From assembly GCF_000286455.1 (NCBI RefSeq), contig NZ_ALKG01000117.1:22935-86934 (forward strand): 64,000 nt of DNA, given 5' to 3'. This stretch comes from Selenomonas sp. FOBRC6. Its GTDB lineage: Bacteria > Bacillota > Negativicutes > Selenomonadales > Selenomonadaceae. Under the pieces are notes generated by a model. The model saw nothing but the letters and a program-made list of their open reading frames with translations, did no database searches and was not told the DNA's origin. Positions 7,405 through 15,580 of the stretch are shown here, in pieces. Every line of letters starts with the position of its first letter. The stretch's first letter is position 1. A program made the translations under genes and the position numbers.

Positions 7405-9937
7405 TGGAATCACCTCCAAGCGCGTTTTCGACGGCAGGACGAATGCGGTCGGCAACGTGGTCAGCGAGCATCCGCATTCCCTCATTGTCCTCAGTCACAG
7501 CGTTCTCGATTTGCACCTGTATGTGAATCTGGCGGTTGTCTGTCACGGGGGGTGCGGACTGAGCACCTCCCGGTGAAGCATTTGCCACCTGCCCCGCAGT
7601 TTGAATGCTCTGCGCTTGTTGCCCCAATCCTGCCATCATTTCCGAGTATGAGAACTCCTGCCCGTTGACACGGATGCGGGAACTGTCCTCACGCTGCTCG
7701 GAGCGGAAATTCGGCAGGAGATTTTCCATCGCCCATTTGCGCCCGGACTGGAACTGTTGGAGAAGCTCCGGTGTCAGCCCCAGATCCTCTGCTGTGAACT
7801 TATTCTTCTTGCGAAGGTATTCCATCAGCCCGACCTGCCCGGACTTCTTGAACACCTGCAGTTCCTCTTTCTGGGAGCGCAGAACCTCCAGAGCGGCATT
7901 ACGCTTGGCATCGAGCTTTTCCTTCTCCGCCCAGCGCGTCGCTTCGACCTCATCCAGACCTTTCTGTACCCACGCAGCCTTCTCGCGCTCAATCTCCGCA
8001 AGGCGGTTTTGAAGCTCGGTTTTCCAGATGGAGTCAATATTGGATGCAACGTCACGCTCCCATTGCTCCATCACACGCGCCTTGCTCTCACTGAGCCACG
8101 CCTGTGTCTGCACCTCGTCCAAGCCCTTCTGATGGAAGGCGTCGGCTTCGCGTGCGATGGCGTCCAGCTTGTTCTGCAAGTCGGTCTTGTAGAGCGCATT
8201 CGCCTTGTCCACAACGTCCCGCTGAAAGTCGGAATAAATCTTTGCTTCCTTTGCCAAGCGGTATTCGTCGATAAGATGCGGGTCTGCGCCCTTCTGGAAA
8301 AACTCGAAGGATTCACGATCCAAAGCGTGCAGGCTGTTCTGAATATCCGTATGCGTCAGTGCATACAGATTGTCCGTCAGCTGCGCGGTCGCCTTTGCGG
8401 ACTCGCTGACCGTCTTTGCAGCGTCTTTCTCAGCCGCTGCACGGATTTTCGCAGCTTTGGCATTCTGCTCCTGCGCCTTGGCATTCTTCTCCGCTTCAGC
8501 ACGAGCGCTCTCCTCTGCCGCTGCCTTCTCCTTGGCGAGTCTCACGTCCTCCTGATACTGCTTGTATTCGTCCCCATAGAGCGCGTCGAGAACCGCCCCG
8601 CCGACGAACGGAATCGGGATAAGCGACGCAGCCACAGGATGATTCTTCACGAGCCAGTTGTTCGCCTCGGCGTGTTCATTGACCTTATGAATCTGCTCGC
8701 CAACAAAGCCCGCCAATTCTGCGACAGTCTTGAGTGCCTCGCCCCATCCGAGGACGGCATCCTTGATCTCATCCTTGTTGTCGCGGATCATTTCAACCAG
8801 AGATTCAAAGCCGTCATTGATCTCGGGCATGAGTTCCTCGGCGACAGGAAGGAGAGCTGCACCAAGCGCAAGTTTCAGTTGCCCCGCTTCCATCTCCATC
8901 GCACGCCATTTGAGATAGGTTTCGTGCGCCTGTTTAGGGTCGAGCAGCCCCGTTGTCTTGACACGCGAGGAAATGGTCATCAGATCGTCATACTGTTCGA
9001 GAATGGGGATAAGCGCCGCCCCGCGTGCTCCGAGGACTTCTGCGGTATACGCCTCCTCCATCCCCGCTTCGCTTGCGGTCTTGTATCCCTTGGCAAGCTG
9101 TGCCAGCTGCTCGTTCAGCGGCAGGAGATTTCCCTGTTGGTCTTTGAGTGCAATGCCGAAGCGCGAGAGGGCGCGTGTTGTATCATTCCCGTTCTCTCCC
9201 GCAACGGATACCTGCTTGTCCAGACGTGCAATCAGCGGAATAATGCTCTTGATGTCCGTATCCGCAAGCTGAAACACCCGATTGAGCGTCGCCGCCTCAC
9301 TCGCAGAGACGTGAAGCCGCTGCGTCAGCTTGTAGACATTCTCGCCCGCAAGCATCGCGTCCTTGGTGATGTTGAATAGTCCTGCACCTGTTGCCGCAAC
9401 AGCCATAACTGCGGCCATCTTTGCCGAGAGGACGTTGAATCCGCTCGTGAGATTCTTGACACCTGCCTGTGCTGCCGTCATCCCTGCGGAGATGCACCCA
9501 CCGAGCGTGCCGGAGAGAACCGCACTTTCTTTTAGGCGGTTATTCAGCTTTCGCACCTCTGCTTCGGTCTGTGCGACGGTTCTCTGCTGACGTAACAGGT
9601 TGCTTTCAGCACGCCGATAAGACGCGCTGTCCACACCATCGTTTTTCTTTGCGGATTGGAGAACAGCGGCAAGAATCTGTTCCTTCTGCCGCTGAATGTC
9701 GAGTTCTCGGTTAATCGCCTGATGGCGCACCTTGATCTTGTCGAGTTCCGTCCCCACACCGTCGAGCTTGGCAAGGTCAGCGTCCAGTTTCAGATGGATA
9801 TTATTCGCCTTGCTGTTGAGCCGTGCGATGGAATCTGAGACGGTCTTGCCCGCCGTGTCGAAATCCAGCTGCAGCTGTGCGATGTTGAGACCGATGTCGA
9901 GATAGAGTTCATCAATCTTTTGTCCGCGCTTTGCCAC
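7385..9937 (-). CDS. Phage tail tape-measure protein
   Basis: 850 residues, the longest late gene; it sets tail length and scaffolds tail-tube assembly. The N-terminal ~140 residues are coiled coil, residues ~140-190 hold an Ala/Gly-rich hydrophobic stretch, and residues ~465-520 are an Ala/Lys/Glu helix. Three copies of a 55-residue repeat start at residues 530, 585 and 640 (TDIQN, TDLQN, TELQN; each with a QKG turn). The C-terminus contains a phage tape-measure-like IHIQVQIENAV segment. It follows the frameshifted chaperone pair exactly as in other siphophages. At this size the tail should be short to medium. Confidence 0.9.
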   Translation of the reverse strand: MAKRGQKIDELYLDIGLNIAQLQLDFDTAGKTVSDSIARLNSKANNIHLKLDADLAKLDGVGTELDKIKVRHQAINRELDIQRQKEQILAAVLQSAKKNDGVDSASYRRAESNLLRQQRTVAQTEAEVRKLNNRLKESAVLSGTLGGCISAGMTAAQAGVKNLTSGFNVLSAKMAAVMAVAATGAGLFNITKDAMLAGENVYKLTQRLHVSASEAATLNRVFQLADTDIKSIIPLIARLDKQVSVAGENGNDTTRALSRFGIALKDQQGNLLPLNEQLAQLAKGYKTASEAGMEEAYTAEVLGARGAALIPILEQYDDLMTISSRVKTTGLLDPKQAHETYLKWRAMEMEAGQLKLALGAALLPVAEELMPEINDGFESLVEMIRDNKDEIKDAVLGWGEALKTVAELAGFVGEQIHKVNEHAEANNWLVKNHPVAASLIPIPFVGGAVLDALYGDEYKQYQEDVRLAKEKAAAEESARAEAEKNAKAQEQNAKAAKIRAAAEKDAAKTVSESAKATAQLTDNLYALTHTDIQNSLHALDRESFEFFQKGADPHLIDEYRLAKEAKIYSDFQRDVVDKANALYKTDLQNKLDAIAREADAFHQKGLDEVQTQAWLSESKARVMEQWERDVASNIDSIWKTELQNRLAEIEREKAAWVQKGLDEVEATRWAEKEKLDAKRNAALEVLRSQKEELQVFKKSGQVGLMEYLRKKNKFTAEDLGLTPELLQQFQSGRKWAMENLLPNFRSEQREDSSRIRVNGQEFSYSEMMAGLGQQAQSIQTAGQVANASPGGAQSAPPVTDNRQIHIQVQIENAVTEDNEGMRMLADHVADRIRPAVENALGGDSNSYSNW

Positions 9938-9949
9938 CCTATCCCCTCC

Positions 9950-10440
9950 CTACATCACGTCGTCAATATAGCGTTCACATTGCTGCTGTTCGCACAGTGC
10001 CGTTACCACAAGCTGATCGAGCAGAAATGCAATTTCATGCGAATCAACCTCGTGCATCGTCCACCCGTAAGTCGACTGCAGCCGCTCGTAATAGCGCAGT
10101 AAATTCTGGTACAGGGAAAGAACTACGCCTCTTTCCCCGCCTCCCCGTTTGGGAGGTTCACCAGTTTGGAAAACGTCAGCGACTGAATCCATCGAAAGAG
10201 TGCGCGTGTGAGCGGAACAATGTCCGCCACATCGACATTTTCCTCCACGGATTCTTTCGTCACTTCCTCTCGTCCGAAACCGAGAACGATCAGTCGGACG
10301 TGCGCATCCAAGAAGTCCTCAAGATTCATGTCCTGTTTGTCGGCATCAAAAAAGGCAAGGAACTCACGCCAGACCTTCATCTTCGGAGGATTCGGCGTGA
10401 TCTCCCTGCCTGCAATATGCAGTATCGGTGTTTCCATCAT
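9950..10440 (-). CDS. Tail assembly chaperone GT fusion made by -1 frameshift
   Basis: Joined product: 98 codons of the upstream chaperone to the AAC at 10147, then a -1 slip and 65 further residues to the stop at 9950, 163 residues in all. The slip site is CCCAAAC at 10153-10147, read C CCA AAC in the zero frame and CCC AAA after slipping. The -1 frame runs with no stop to 9950 and would be an orphan otherwise; its own ATG at 10192 has no good ribosome-binding site. In siphophages the short form and the fused form both coat the tape measure during tail assembly. Confidence 0.75.
10123..10440 (-). CDS. Tail assembly chaperone, short (G) form
   Basis: 105 residues, soluble, mostly helical, rich in Asp and Glu (DADKQDMNLEDFLDAH). 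It begins MMETPILHIAGREI and ends NLPNGEAGKEA seven codons after the slippery heptamer. Located directly between the major tail protein and the tape measure, the invariable place of the gpG-type chaperone. The unshifted product should be made in excess over the fused form. Start ATG at 10440, or the adjacent one at 10437. Confidence 0.8.
   Translation of the reverse strand: MMETPILHIAGREITPNPPKMKVWREFLAFFDADKQDMNLEDFLDAHVRLIVLGFGREEVTKESVEENVDVADIVPLTRALFRWIQSLTFSKLVNLPNGEAGKEA
10147..10153 (-). promoter_or_regulatory. Programmed -1 frameshift heptamer CCCAAAC
   Basis: X XXY YYZ heptamer in correct phase for the chaperone frame, about 18 nt before its stop. A GC-rich stretch with GGGGAGG, able to pair with the CCTCCC just upstream, follows immediately and could act as or compete with a stimulatory structure. 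Confidence 0.75.
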
Positions 10441-10448
10441 GTCCTCCC

Positions 10449-11048
10449 TCAGACCTGCTCATACCACTTCGTCCCTGTCTCTGCGGCAAAGCCCGCCGCC
10501 TCCTCATCTGCCTTGGCATAGGATAGCCCATCGGAAAGACGGTAGATCGCCTTTGCCGTCAGCGTCGGTGTGTCGAACTGAATGCTCTCCTGCTTCGAGT
10601 TGCCGCTCTCGGAGGGTTCGAGGAATTGGACTTTGTAGAATTTGGTGTATCTCTTCTTGCCGTTGCGCTTATCCGACTGAAAGAGCACGGCGAAGTACGG
10701 AGCGACATCGTCCTTGCCCGCCTTCATTACGCCGTTCTCGATACTGTGTCCCAAAAGATAGGCTGTGTATTCCAAAGGAAGCGCGGCAGTATCGAAGGTA
10801 AGGTCATAGGATGCGGTATTGGATGCCGTATCCACGGACTGACCGTCGGCAAAAAGCTCCGCCTGATTCGTCTGCGGCTTGATGTCCACCTTGCGGAGAA
10901 GTTTTCCAAGCGGAATCGGAGCCTCGTAGGTCGCTACCCCTCCTGCCGGATCGGTGAGCATTTTTGCGATATGAAGTTTCTGGATGTTGATGAACTGCCC
11001 GCTCGTAAGATTCCCGGCGGGCTTTGCTGTTGGTGTTGGACTTGGCAT
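10449..11048 (-). CDS. Major tail (tube) protein
   Basis: 199 residues from the ATG at 11048 behind GGAGGGAG; the frame is open further upstream but would overlap the previous gene. The sequence matches the phi13-type major tail protein pattern: an N-terminal hydrophobic start region, the central QSVDTASNTASYDLTFDTAALPLEYTAYLLGH segment, and the conserved PYFAVLFQSDKRNGKKRYTKFYKVQF strand region. It polymerises into the tail tube around the tape measure. Encoded just upstream of the chaperone pair, as expected. Confidence 0.88.
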   Translation of the reverse strand: MPSPTPTAKPAGNLTSGQFINIQKLHIAKMLTDPAGGVATYEAPIPLGKLLRKVDIKPQTNQAELFADGQSVDTASNTASYDLTFDTAALPLEYTAYLLGHSIENGVMKAGKDDVAPYFAVLFQSDKRNGKKRYTKFYKVQFLEPSESGNSKQESIQFDTPTLTAKAIYRLSDGLSYAKADEEAAGFAAETGTKWYEQV

Positions 11049-11049
11049 A

Positions 11050-11412
11050 TTATTCTCCCTCCACTGCTGTTTTATAGTCTGTGATTTCCACGAATATATC
11101 CTTTTCGACAAGTTCCTGCGTCTGCGCGCGTACAAAACCAAGCGGCAAAAGTGTGTTCTGCACGGCCCGATGAATCGCCCGAAAGCGTCCGTCCTTTGTC
11201 AGGATGTGGATACGTACCGTGATTCGGCGTTCCAGTTCCGTGCCGTCTGCCGAGAGCGCAGGAACATCCGAAATAACGGAGTAAACGAGAACGGGATACG
11301 TCCCTGCATTGGGACTGTGCCCGTGATAGATGCTCTTCTTCCCGTGTGCAAGAAGCTGTGTCAACTCCTTTGAGCGTACAAGTGCCTGATACACCATCCG
11401 TGCCGTGCTCAT
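11050..11412 (-). CDS. Tail completion / terminator protein
   Basis: 120 residues, start ATG at 11412 overlapping the preceding stop. Small alpha/beta protein with a C-terminal strand set (RRITVRIHILTKDGRF) followed by a helix (RAIHRAVQNTLLPLGF), the pattern of tail-terminator proteins that cap the tube and join it to the head. It sits in the canonical slot between the HK97 gp10-like protein and the major tail protein. The specific family is not certain from sequence alone; role is assigned mainly by order. Confidence 0.7.
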   Translation of the reverse strand: MSTARMVYQALVRSKELTQLLAHGKKSIYHGHSPNAGTYPVLVYSVISDVPALSADGTELERRITVRIHILTKDGRFRAIHRAVQNTLLPLGFVRAQTQELVEKDIFVEITDYKTAVEGE

Positions 11413-11807
11413 TTCCCCCGCCTCCGAATGGCAGACCGCACGGCATCGACGATGGCAGAACGGATACCGTCCTCCTTGGCATCGAGTGCGGGATAGAGAA
11501 ACGGACGATTGATACGTGGGCTGAACTCAACGAGCACGCCGTAAAATACTCCGTCACTGGATTCTGCATCTGCAGCAATCCTCCAAACAGAGCCGTCCTT
11601 CCTGCGCAGCCGCTTATGGATGGAGTCACGCAGTGCACCTTTCACCACGCGCTTATCTGTTCCCGTATAGACGGGACAGCGGTTCTTCGCCTCCGCGACC
11701 ACATCGTCCGCGCCGTGTGCAAGAGCTTCCTTTGCCGCAGCCGTCGCCTCCGCGCCGAGTTCCGAGAGGATTTTCTCGGCAGAGACGAAACCTCTATATC
11801 TAGCCAT
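11409..11807 (-). CDS. HK97 gp10-like head-tail / minor tail protein
   Basis: 132 residues from the ATG at 11807 (the frame extends upstream inside the previous gene). Helical N-terminus with an Ala-rich segment (ELGAEATAAAKEALAHGADDVVAEAKNR), then CPVYTGTDKRVVKGALRDSI, the recognisable gp10 signature in which a Pro-x-Tyr/Asp-Thr-Gly turn precedes G-x-L-x-x-S-I. The C-terminus is very basic. Overlaps neighbours at both ends. It is a connector-region tail component of HK97-like phages. Confidence 0.8.
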   Translation of the reverse strand: MARYRGFVSAEKILSELGAEATAAAKEALAHGADDVVAEAKNRCPVYTGTDKRVVKGALRDSIHKRLRRKDGSVWRIAADAESSDGVFYGVLVEFSPRINRPFLYPALDAKEDGIRSAIVDAVRSAIRRRGK

Positions 11808-12138
11808 CCTCCACCAACTCCCTGCATTCCAGAACAAGCCACCGTTTCTTCCCTCCGAGCGGATAGGGCGGTGCGATGAGCGTGAGCCGCTTCCCATTCC
11901 ACACTACGATGTCAGTCACGCGCGCATCCGTTCGATAACGGATAACGATGCGGTAGTCCACCTCCTGCACCTTCTCCGCATATCCGTCGGAGATTTTTGC
12001 CGCAAACGGCAGAACGAGTGCCCATGCCTTTGCAATCTCATGCACAGACGAGGAGAGGATATTCCCCTCATCATCCGCATCCATGACAGGGCGCAAGAGT
12101 GTAATCCGATGACGCAGTTCACTCATGGACACTCGCAC
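11800..12138 (-). CDS. Phage head-tail joining protein
   Basis: 112 residues. GTG at 12138 is spaced 8 nt from GGAGG; an ATG four codons on (12126) is the alternative. The pattern LRHRITLLRPVMDADDEGN, a central KAWALVLPFAAKISD and VDYRIVIRYRTDARVTDIVVWNGKRL matches the phage head-tail joining family (SPP1 gp16 / HK97 gp9 type, PF05521): small beta barrel with the R-I-x-L start. It would seal the portal-adaptor ring. The gene overlaps the gp10-like start by 8 nt. Confidence 0.85.
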   Translation of the reverse strand: MRVSMSELRHRITLLRPVMDADDEGNILSSSVHEIAKAWALVLPFAAKISDGYAEKVQEVDYRIVIRYRTDARVTDIVVWNGKRLTLIAPPYPLGGKKRWLVLECRELVEDG

Positions 12139-12414
12139 TTAAAAGACCTCCCTTCGAACGCCAAAAAGTAACGCACGCAGCGTCAGCGCAAGCCCCCTGT
12201 GGTCGGCTTCCTCCCTGTGTTCGTAGAGATAGGATACTGCGTAGAGAATCGCAATCCGTACGACAGCACTATCCTCCACCTCCGACAGATCCTTTACGCG
12301 CAGGAGCGCCGTACAAAGCTGCTCCACCGTCTCTGCAAAACTCGAAAGAAGCAAATCCTCGTCGTTTCCATCAATGCGAAGGTACTGCTTGACCTCCTCA
12401 AGCGGCACAAGCAT
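12139..12414 (-). CDS. Phage head-tail adaptor (gp6/QLRG-like)
   Basis: 91 residues, all helical, beginning MLVPLEEVKQYLRIDGNDEDLLLSSF, the standard opening of gp6-like connectors (L-x-x-V-K-x-Y-L-R-I-D-x-x-D-E-D-x-L). It binds the portal ring and starts the neck. Encoded between the capsid and the head-tail joining protein with no gap, so co-translation is likely. Its C-terminal half (AVVRIAILYAVSYLYEHREEA) matches the family's second helix pair. Confidence 0.85.
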   Translation of the reverse strand: MLVPLEEVKQYLRIDGNDEDLLLSSFAETVEQLCTALLRVKDLSEVEDSAVVRIAILYAVSYLYEHREEADHRGLALTLRALLFGVRREVF

Positions 12415-12442
12415 AGAACCACCTCCCCTCTGTCGCCGCAGC

Positions 12443-13615
12443 TTACGCCTTGATCTTCAGCACCTGCACGGCTTCCTTCTGCACCAGCTTGCCGTCCACG
12501 CGCTCCTTCATGACAAAGCCGACCATACCGTGTTCTGCAAAGAGCTCCTTGAGAACCTGCATCGAGCGCACGCCGCGATCCCCGATGTTGTAGTAGGAAT
12601 AATCCCCGAACGCCAGAACAATCTTGCCCGCCTCCACAGTCGGCATATAGGGCGTCGTATAGACGGGATAGCCGAAAATACGGTCAGGCTCGCCCATCTG
12701 ATACGACGGCTGCCAGAGATAGACGCCGTTTGCATCCTTCAGCTTACGGATCGCCGCAAGTGTCTGATCGTTTGCGATGAATGCTGCATTCTTGCGGTAG
12801 GGACGCTTCAGTGCGTAGACCAGCGAAATCAGCTCATCTGCCTTGAGCTTCGCTTCCTCCGTCTCGAGTGCGTGCGCCGCCCCCAAAAGCCCCGTCGGCT
12901 TGTGAGCCCCATCGCCGAGCAGGAACGCCTCCTCCTCCTTGTCGCCGAGCGCCTTGCCGAACTCGGTGATCAGATAGTGCTCGAGGTTGAACGCATTGTC
13001 ATACAGCAGCTCCTCCGACACCTTGACCGCGACGTGGAGCTTGTGCGCATCGAGGATCATCTGAGCAAACGTCGCATCCCCGAAGGTCAGCGCCGCCCCC
13101 TCATCAATCCACGCCGCAGCGGGCTTCGTCGCCGTGATGTTGATCTTGTGCTCGCCGCTCGTCGTGATCGTCGTCGCAAGCGGGCGCAGCACATTCTCCT
13201 CATGCAGCACATCGATCAGACGGTGGTCATACTCCTCCGGCACGAGATAGCCGCCGCTTGCATCCGTTCCCTCGATGAGCTCATTGTCAACCCGCTGGAA
13301 TTTCGAACGGAGGGCGCGGAGCATCGCCTCACGATACGCATCGCTTGCCCTGCCTGTTTTTTCTGCACCGACACTTCTTTTCGGCGTGTTCGTGATCGGC
13401 GTCGTCGTCGGCTGCGAAAGCTGCGCGTCGAGAATCGCCTGACGTTCCATGCGCTCGATATCCTTGCCGAGTGCCAGCACCTCCTGCTCCATCTGCTCAT
13501 ACGCCTTCGCATCCTCGGCCGAGAGGCGGCCGTCATGCGTATGCTCCTCCAGAAAAGTCTTTGCGTTCTCCCAGAGAGCGGCGCGCTTCTCGCGCATTGC
13601 CAAAACCTTGTCCAT
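12443..13615 (-). CDS. HK97-fold major capsid protein
   Basis: 390 residues. Residues ~1-95 form a charged coiled-coil delta (scaffold) domain, with the processing point probably near the TTTPITNTPKR linker. The rest matches HK97 gp5: GTDASGGYLVPEEYDHRLIDVLHEENVLRPLA, WIDEGAALTFGDATFAQM, KVSEELLYDNAFNLEHYL, EEAFLLGDGAHKPTGLL and a C-terminal MVGFVMKERVDGKLVQKEAVQVLKI. The protease upstream would remove the delta domain. RBS GGAGGAC lies before the ATG. Confidence 0.95.
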   Translation of the reverse strand: MDKVLAMREKRAALWENAKTFLEEHTHDGRLSAEDAKAYEQMEQEVLALGKDIERMERQAILDAQLSQPTTTPITNTPKRSVGAEKTGRASDAYREAMLRALRSKFQRVDNELIEGTDASGGYLVPEEYDHRLIDVLHEENVLRPLATTITTSGEHKINITATKPAAAWIDEGAALTFGDATFAQMILDAHKLHVAVKVSEELLYDNAFNLEHYLITEFGKALGDKEEEAFLLGDGAHKPTGLLGAAHALETEEAKLKADELISLVYALKRPYRKNAAFIANDQTLAAIRKLKDANGVYLWQPSYQMGEPDRIFGYPVYTTPYMPTVEAGKIVLAFGDYSYYNIGDRGVRSMQVLKELFAEHGMVGFVMKERVDGKLVQKEAVQVLKIKA

Positions 13616-13628
13616 AAATAGTCCTCCT

Positions 13629-14324
13629 TCAATGTGCCATAGAAAAGAGCCGCCTTTTCAGCGGCTCCGCATCGACATGATTCCTCGTCTTCCCCCGCCC
13701 GATCTTGGAAAGCAGGGAGTTCGTAACAGCGGCGCGGGAGAAGATCAGCGCATCTGCCACATCGTCTGCGGAATGTTCCCTATGCTCGTAGAGAACAGAA
13801 TCCGCAAATCCAAGCTCCACAGCCTTCTTTGCGTTCATCCACGTCTCGGCATCCATGAGACGCGAAATCTTCGCGCGGGATAGCCCTGTCTTGAGTTCAT
13901 AGGCGTTGATGATGCTCTCCTTGATTTCGGAGAGGAACGTGATCGTCCGCTCCATCTCGTGTGTGTCGCCGATGGAGATCGTCGCGGGGTTGTGGATCAT
14001 CAGCATGCCCACAGGAGAAATCTCAACGGTCGATCCTGCCATCGCAACAACGGATGCGGCAGAGGCGGCGATTCCATCAACCTTGACTGCGACCGTGCCG
14101 GGGTACTCCCGGAGCATATTGTAGATCTGCGCCGCCGCATAGCAGTCGCCGCCGGGCGAGTTGATCCAGAGGGTAATATCGCCCTCGGAGACGTTCAGCT
14201 CCGAGCGGAACATCTGAGGCGTTACCTCATCGCCCCACCACGTCTCATCCGAAATCACACCATCGAGCAGGAGCGTCCTCCCCTCCCCTTCATTCCGTAC
14301 CCAGTTCCAAAATTTACGTTTCAT
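13629..14324 (-). CDS. ClpP-like capsid maturation protease (S14)
   Basis: 231 residues. ClpP fold with INSPGGD (55-60), nucleophile S88 in GIAAS, H111 in MIHNP and a probable Asp in the RLMDAETW segment. It replaces a classic U35 protease as head maturation enzyme, which is common in Firmicutes siphophages. It would cleave the delta domain of the capsid protein encoded 13 nt downstream. The start overlaps the portal stop by 11 nt, so the protease is translated with the portal. All three catalytic positions appear present. Confidence 0.92.
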   Translation of the reverse strand: MKRKFWNWVRNEGEGRTLLLDGVISDETWWGDEVTPQMFRSELNVSEGDITLWINSPGGDCYAAAQIYNMLREYPGTVAVKVDGIAASAASVVAMAGSTVEISPVGMLMIHNPATISIGDTHEMERTITFLSEIKESIINAYELKTGLSRAKISRLMDAETWMNAKKAVELGFADSVLYEHREHSADDVADALIFSRAAVTNSLLSKIGRGKTRNHVDAEPLKRRLFSMAH

Positions 14325-15564
14325 CGCCCTCTCCTTTCTTGTTGGCGAACAGTCCTGCGTCCCTCAGTTTTGTCATGTTCCCGTTGATGAGATAGAGATC
14401 GCCACCCTCGTCTGCATTGATAGGATTCATGTCCTCAATGCTACGGATGTCGTTCGCAGAGAGCCACCCGTTCTGCCGCCCGATGGCATATCCCTCCATG
14501 CGGCTCTTGTAGTCCCCGCGCAGAAGACCGTCCACGTTGAAGCGGATGAAGTAGTCCTTCCGCTCCTTCTCCGTCAGCAACGCCTTTTGAAGCGACTGCT
14601 CCCAACGCACGACCCACGGATTCAGCGTGTACTTCACGAACTCAAGCGACTGCTGCTCGATATTGGAAAACGAGGATTTCTCCAAATCCCCGACCATATG
14701 CGGCGGCACACGATAGAGCCGTGCAATCTCGTCGATCTGGAACTTTCGTGTCTGTAGAAACTGCGCCTCCTCGGGCGGAATGGCAATCTGCTGATACTTC
14801 ACGCCCTCCTCGAGGAGCGCAATCTTTCCTACGTTCTTCGTGCCACCATAAACCGAATGCCAGCTTTCTCTCAGTTTTTCCGGATCTTTCACCACCCCCG
14901 GATGCTCGAGTACGCCCGCAGGCCGCGCACCGTTTTGAAAGAACGTCGCCCCATACTCTTCCGTCGCGATGGCAATACCAATGGCCGTCTTTGCCATCGC
15001 GATCGGCGAGTAGCCGACCAGACCGTCAAATCCAAGCCCCGGAATATGCAGCACATCCTCACGCCGCAGACGAATCTGACCCGCCGCTTTGAAATTCGGA
15101 TTTTCCTCCGTACTCCTTGTGTAGAGATAATACAGCTCGCCCGTTTTACTGTCTCGGCCGACATCCATCCGATCCGGCAGCAGCGGGTAGAGTCCGATCA
15201 CCCGCCCCATGCCGTCGCGCAGGATCTGTGCGTAGGCATTCCCCCAGAGAAGAAGATGCGTCATCAGCGTCTCGCGGAATACGAAACTTGTCATCTCGGG
15301 GTTTGGCGCATCGTGGAGCAGGAAGTACAGCGGATGCGCCGGCATGCGCTCTTTTCCCTGCCCTTTGTATGCGTAGACATGAAGTGGCAGTCCCGCGATG
15401 GATTCCGCGAGGATGCGCACACAGGCGTAGACTGCTGTCGTCTGCATCGCAGTCCTCTCGTTGACCACCTTTCCCGCCGCCGTCGGTCCAAACAAAAAGA
15501 CTAGGCCACCGAGAAGATTCGTAGGCTTGTCCCGGGATCGAAAAAGTCTGCTGAAAAAATTCAT
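14314..15564 (-). CDS. Phage portal protein (HK97 family)
   Basis: 416 residues from the ATG at 15564, 7 nt from AGGAGG; an ATG two codons upstream is too close to the SD and the longer frame overlaps terminase. Signature segments: AVYACVRILAESIAGLPLHVY, HPLYFLLHDAPNPEMTSFVFRETL, LLWGNAYAQI and QFLQTRKFQIDEIARLYRVPPHMVGDLEKSSFSNIEQQSLEFVKYTL. Dodecameric gate for DNA entry and site of neck assembly. It lies between terminase and protease, as in HK97. Confidence 0.95.
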   Translation of the reverse strand: MNFFSRLFRSRDKPTNLLGGLVFLFGPTAAGKVVNERTAMQTTAVYACVRILAESIAGLPLHVYAYKGQGKERMPAHPLYFLLHDAPNPEMTSFVFRETLMTHLLLWGNAYAQILRDGMGRVIGLYPLLPDRMDVGRDSKTGELYYLYTRSTEENPNFKAAGQIRLRREDVLHIPGLGFDGLVGYSPIAMAKTAIGIAIATEEYGATFFQNGARPAGVLEHPGVVKDPEKLRESWHSVYGGTKNVGKIALLEEGVKYQQIAIPPEEAQFLQTRKFQIDEIARLYRVPPHMVGDLEKSSFSNIEQQSLEFVKYTLNPWVVRWEQSLQKALLTEKERKDYFIRFNVDGLLRGDYKSRMEGYAIGRQNGWLSANDIRSIEDMNPINADEGGDLYLINGNMTKLRDAGLFANKKGEGDET

Positions 15565-15580
15565 GTGCATCACCTCCTGT

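Noticed and set aside
7757..9379. 540-codon plus-strand open frame opposite the tape measure
   Set aside because: Mirror of a helical repeat gene; the tape measure is certain from order and composition.
10140..10170. GGGAAAG-like slip site (GGGGAAAG) in the chaperone
   Set aside because: Present, but in the wrong phase for X-XXY-YYZ; CCCAAAC a few codons earlier is in phase.
9950..10192. Independent gene starting at the ATG at 10192
   Set aside because: No RBS and it begins inside the chaperone gene; explained better as the -1 frame after CCCAAAC.
12374..13621. 415-codon plus-strand open frame over the capsid gene
   Set aside because: Antisense shadow of the HK97 capsid gene; Arg/Leu-rich and without any domain.
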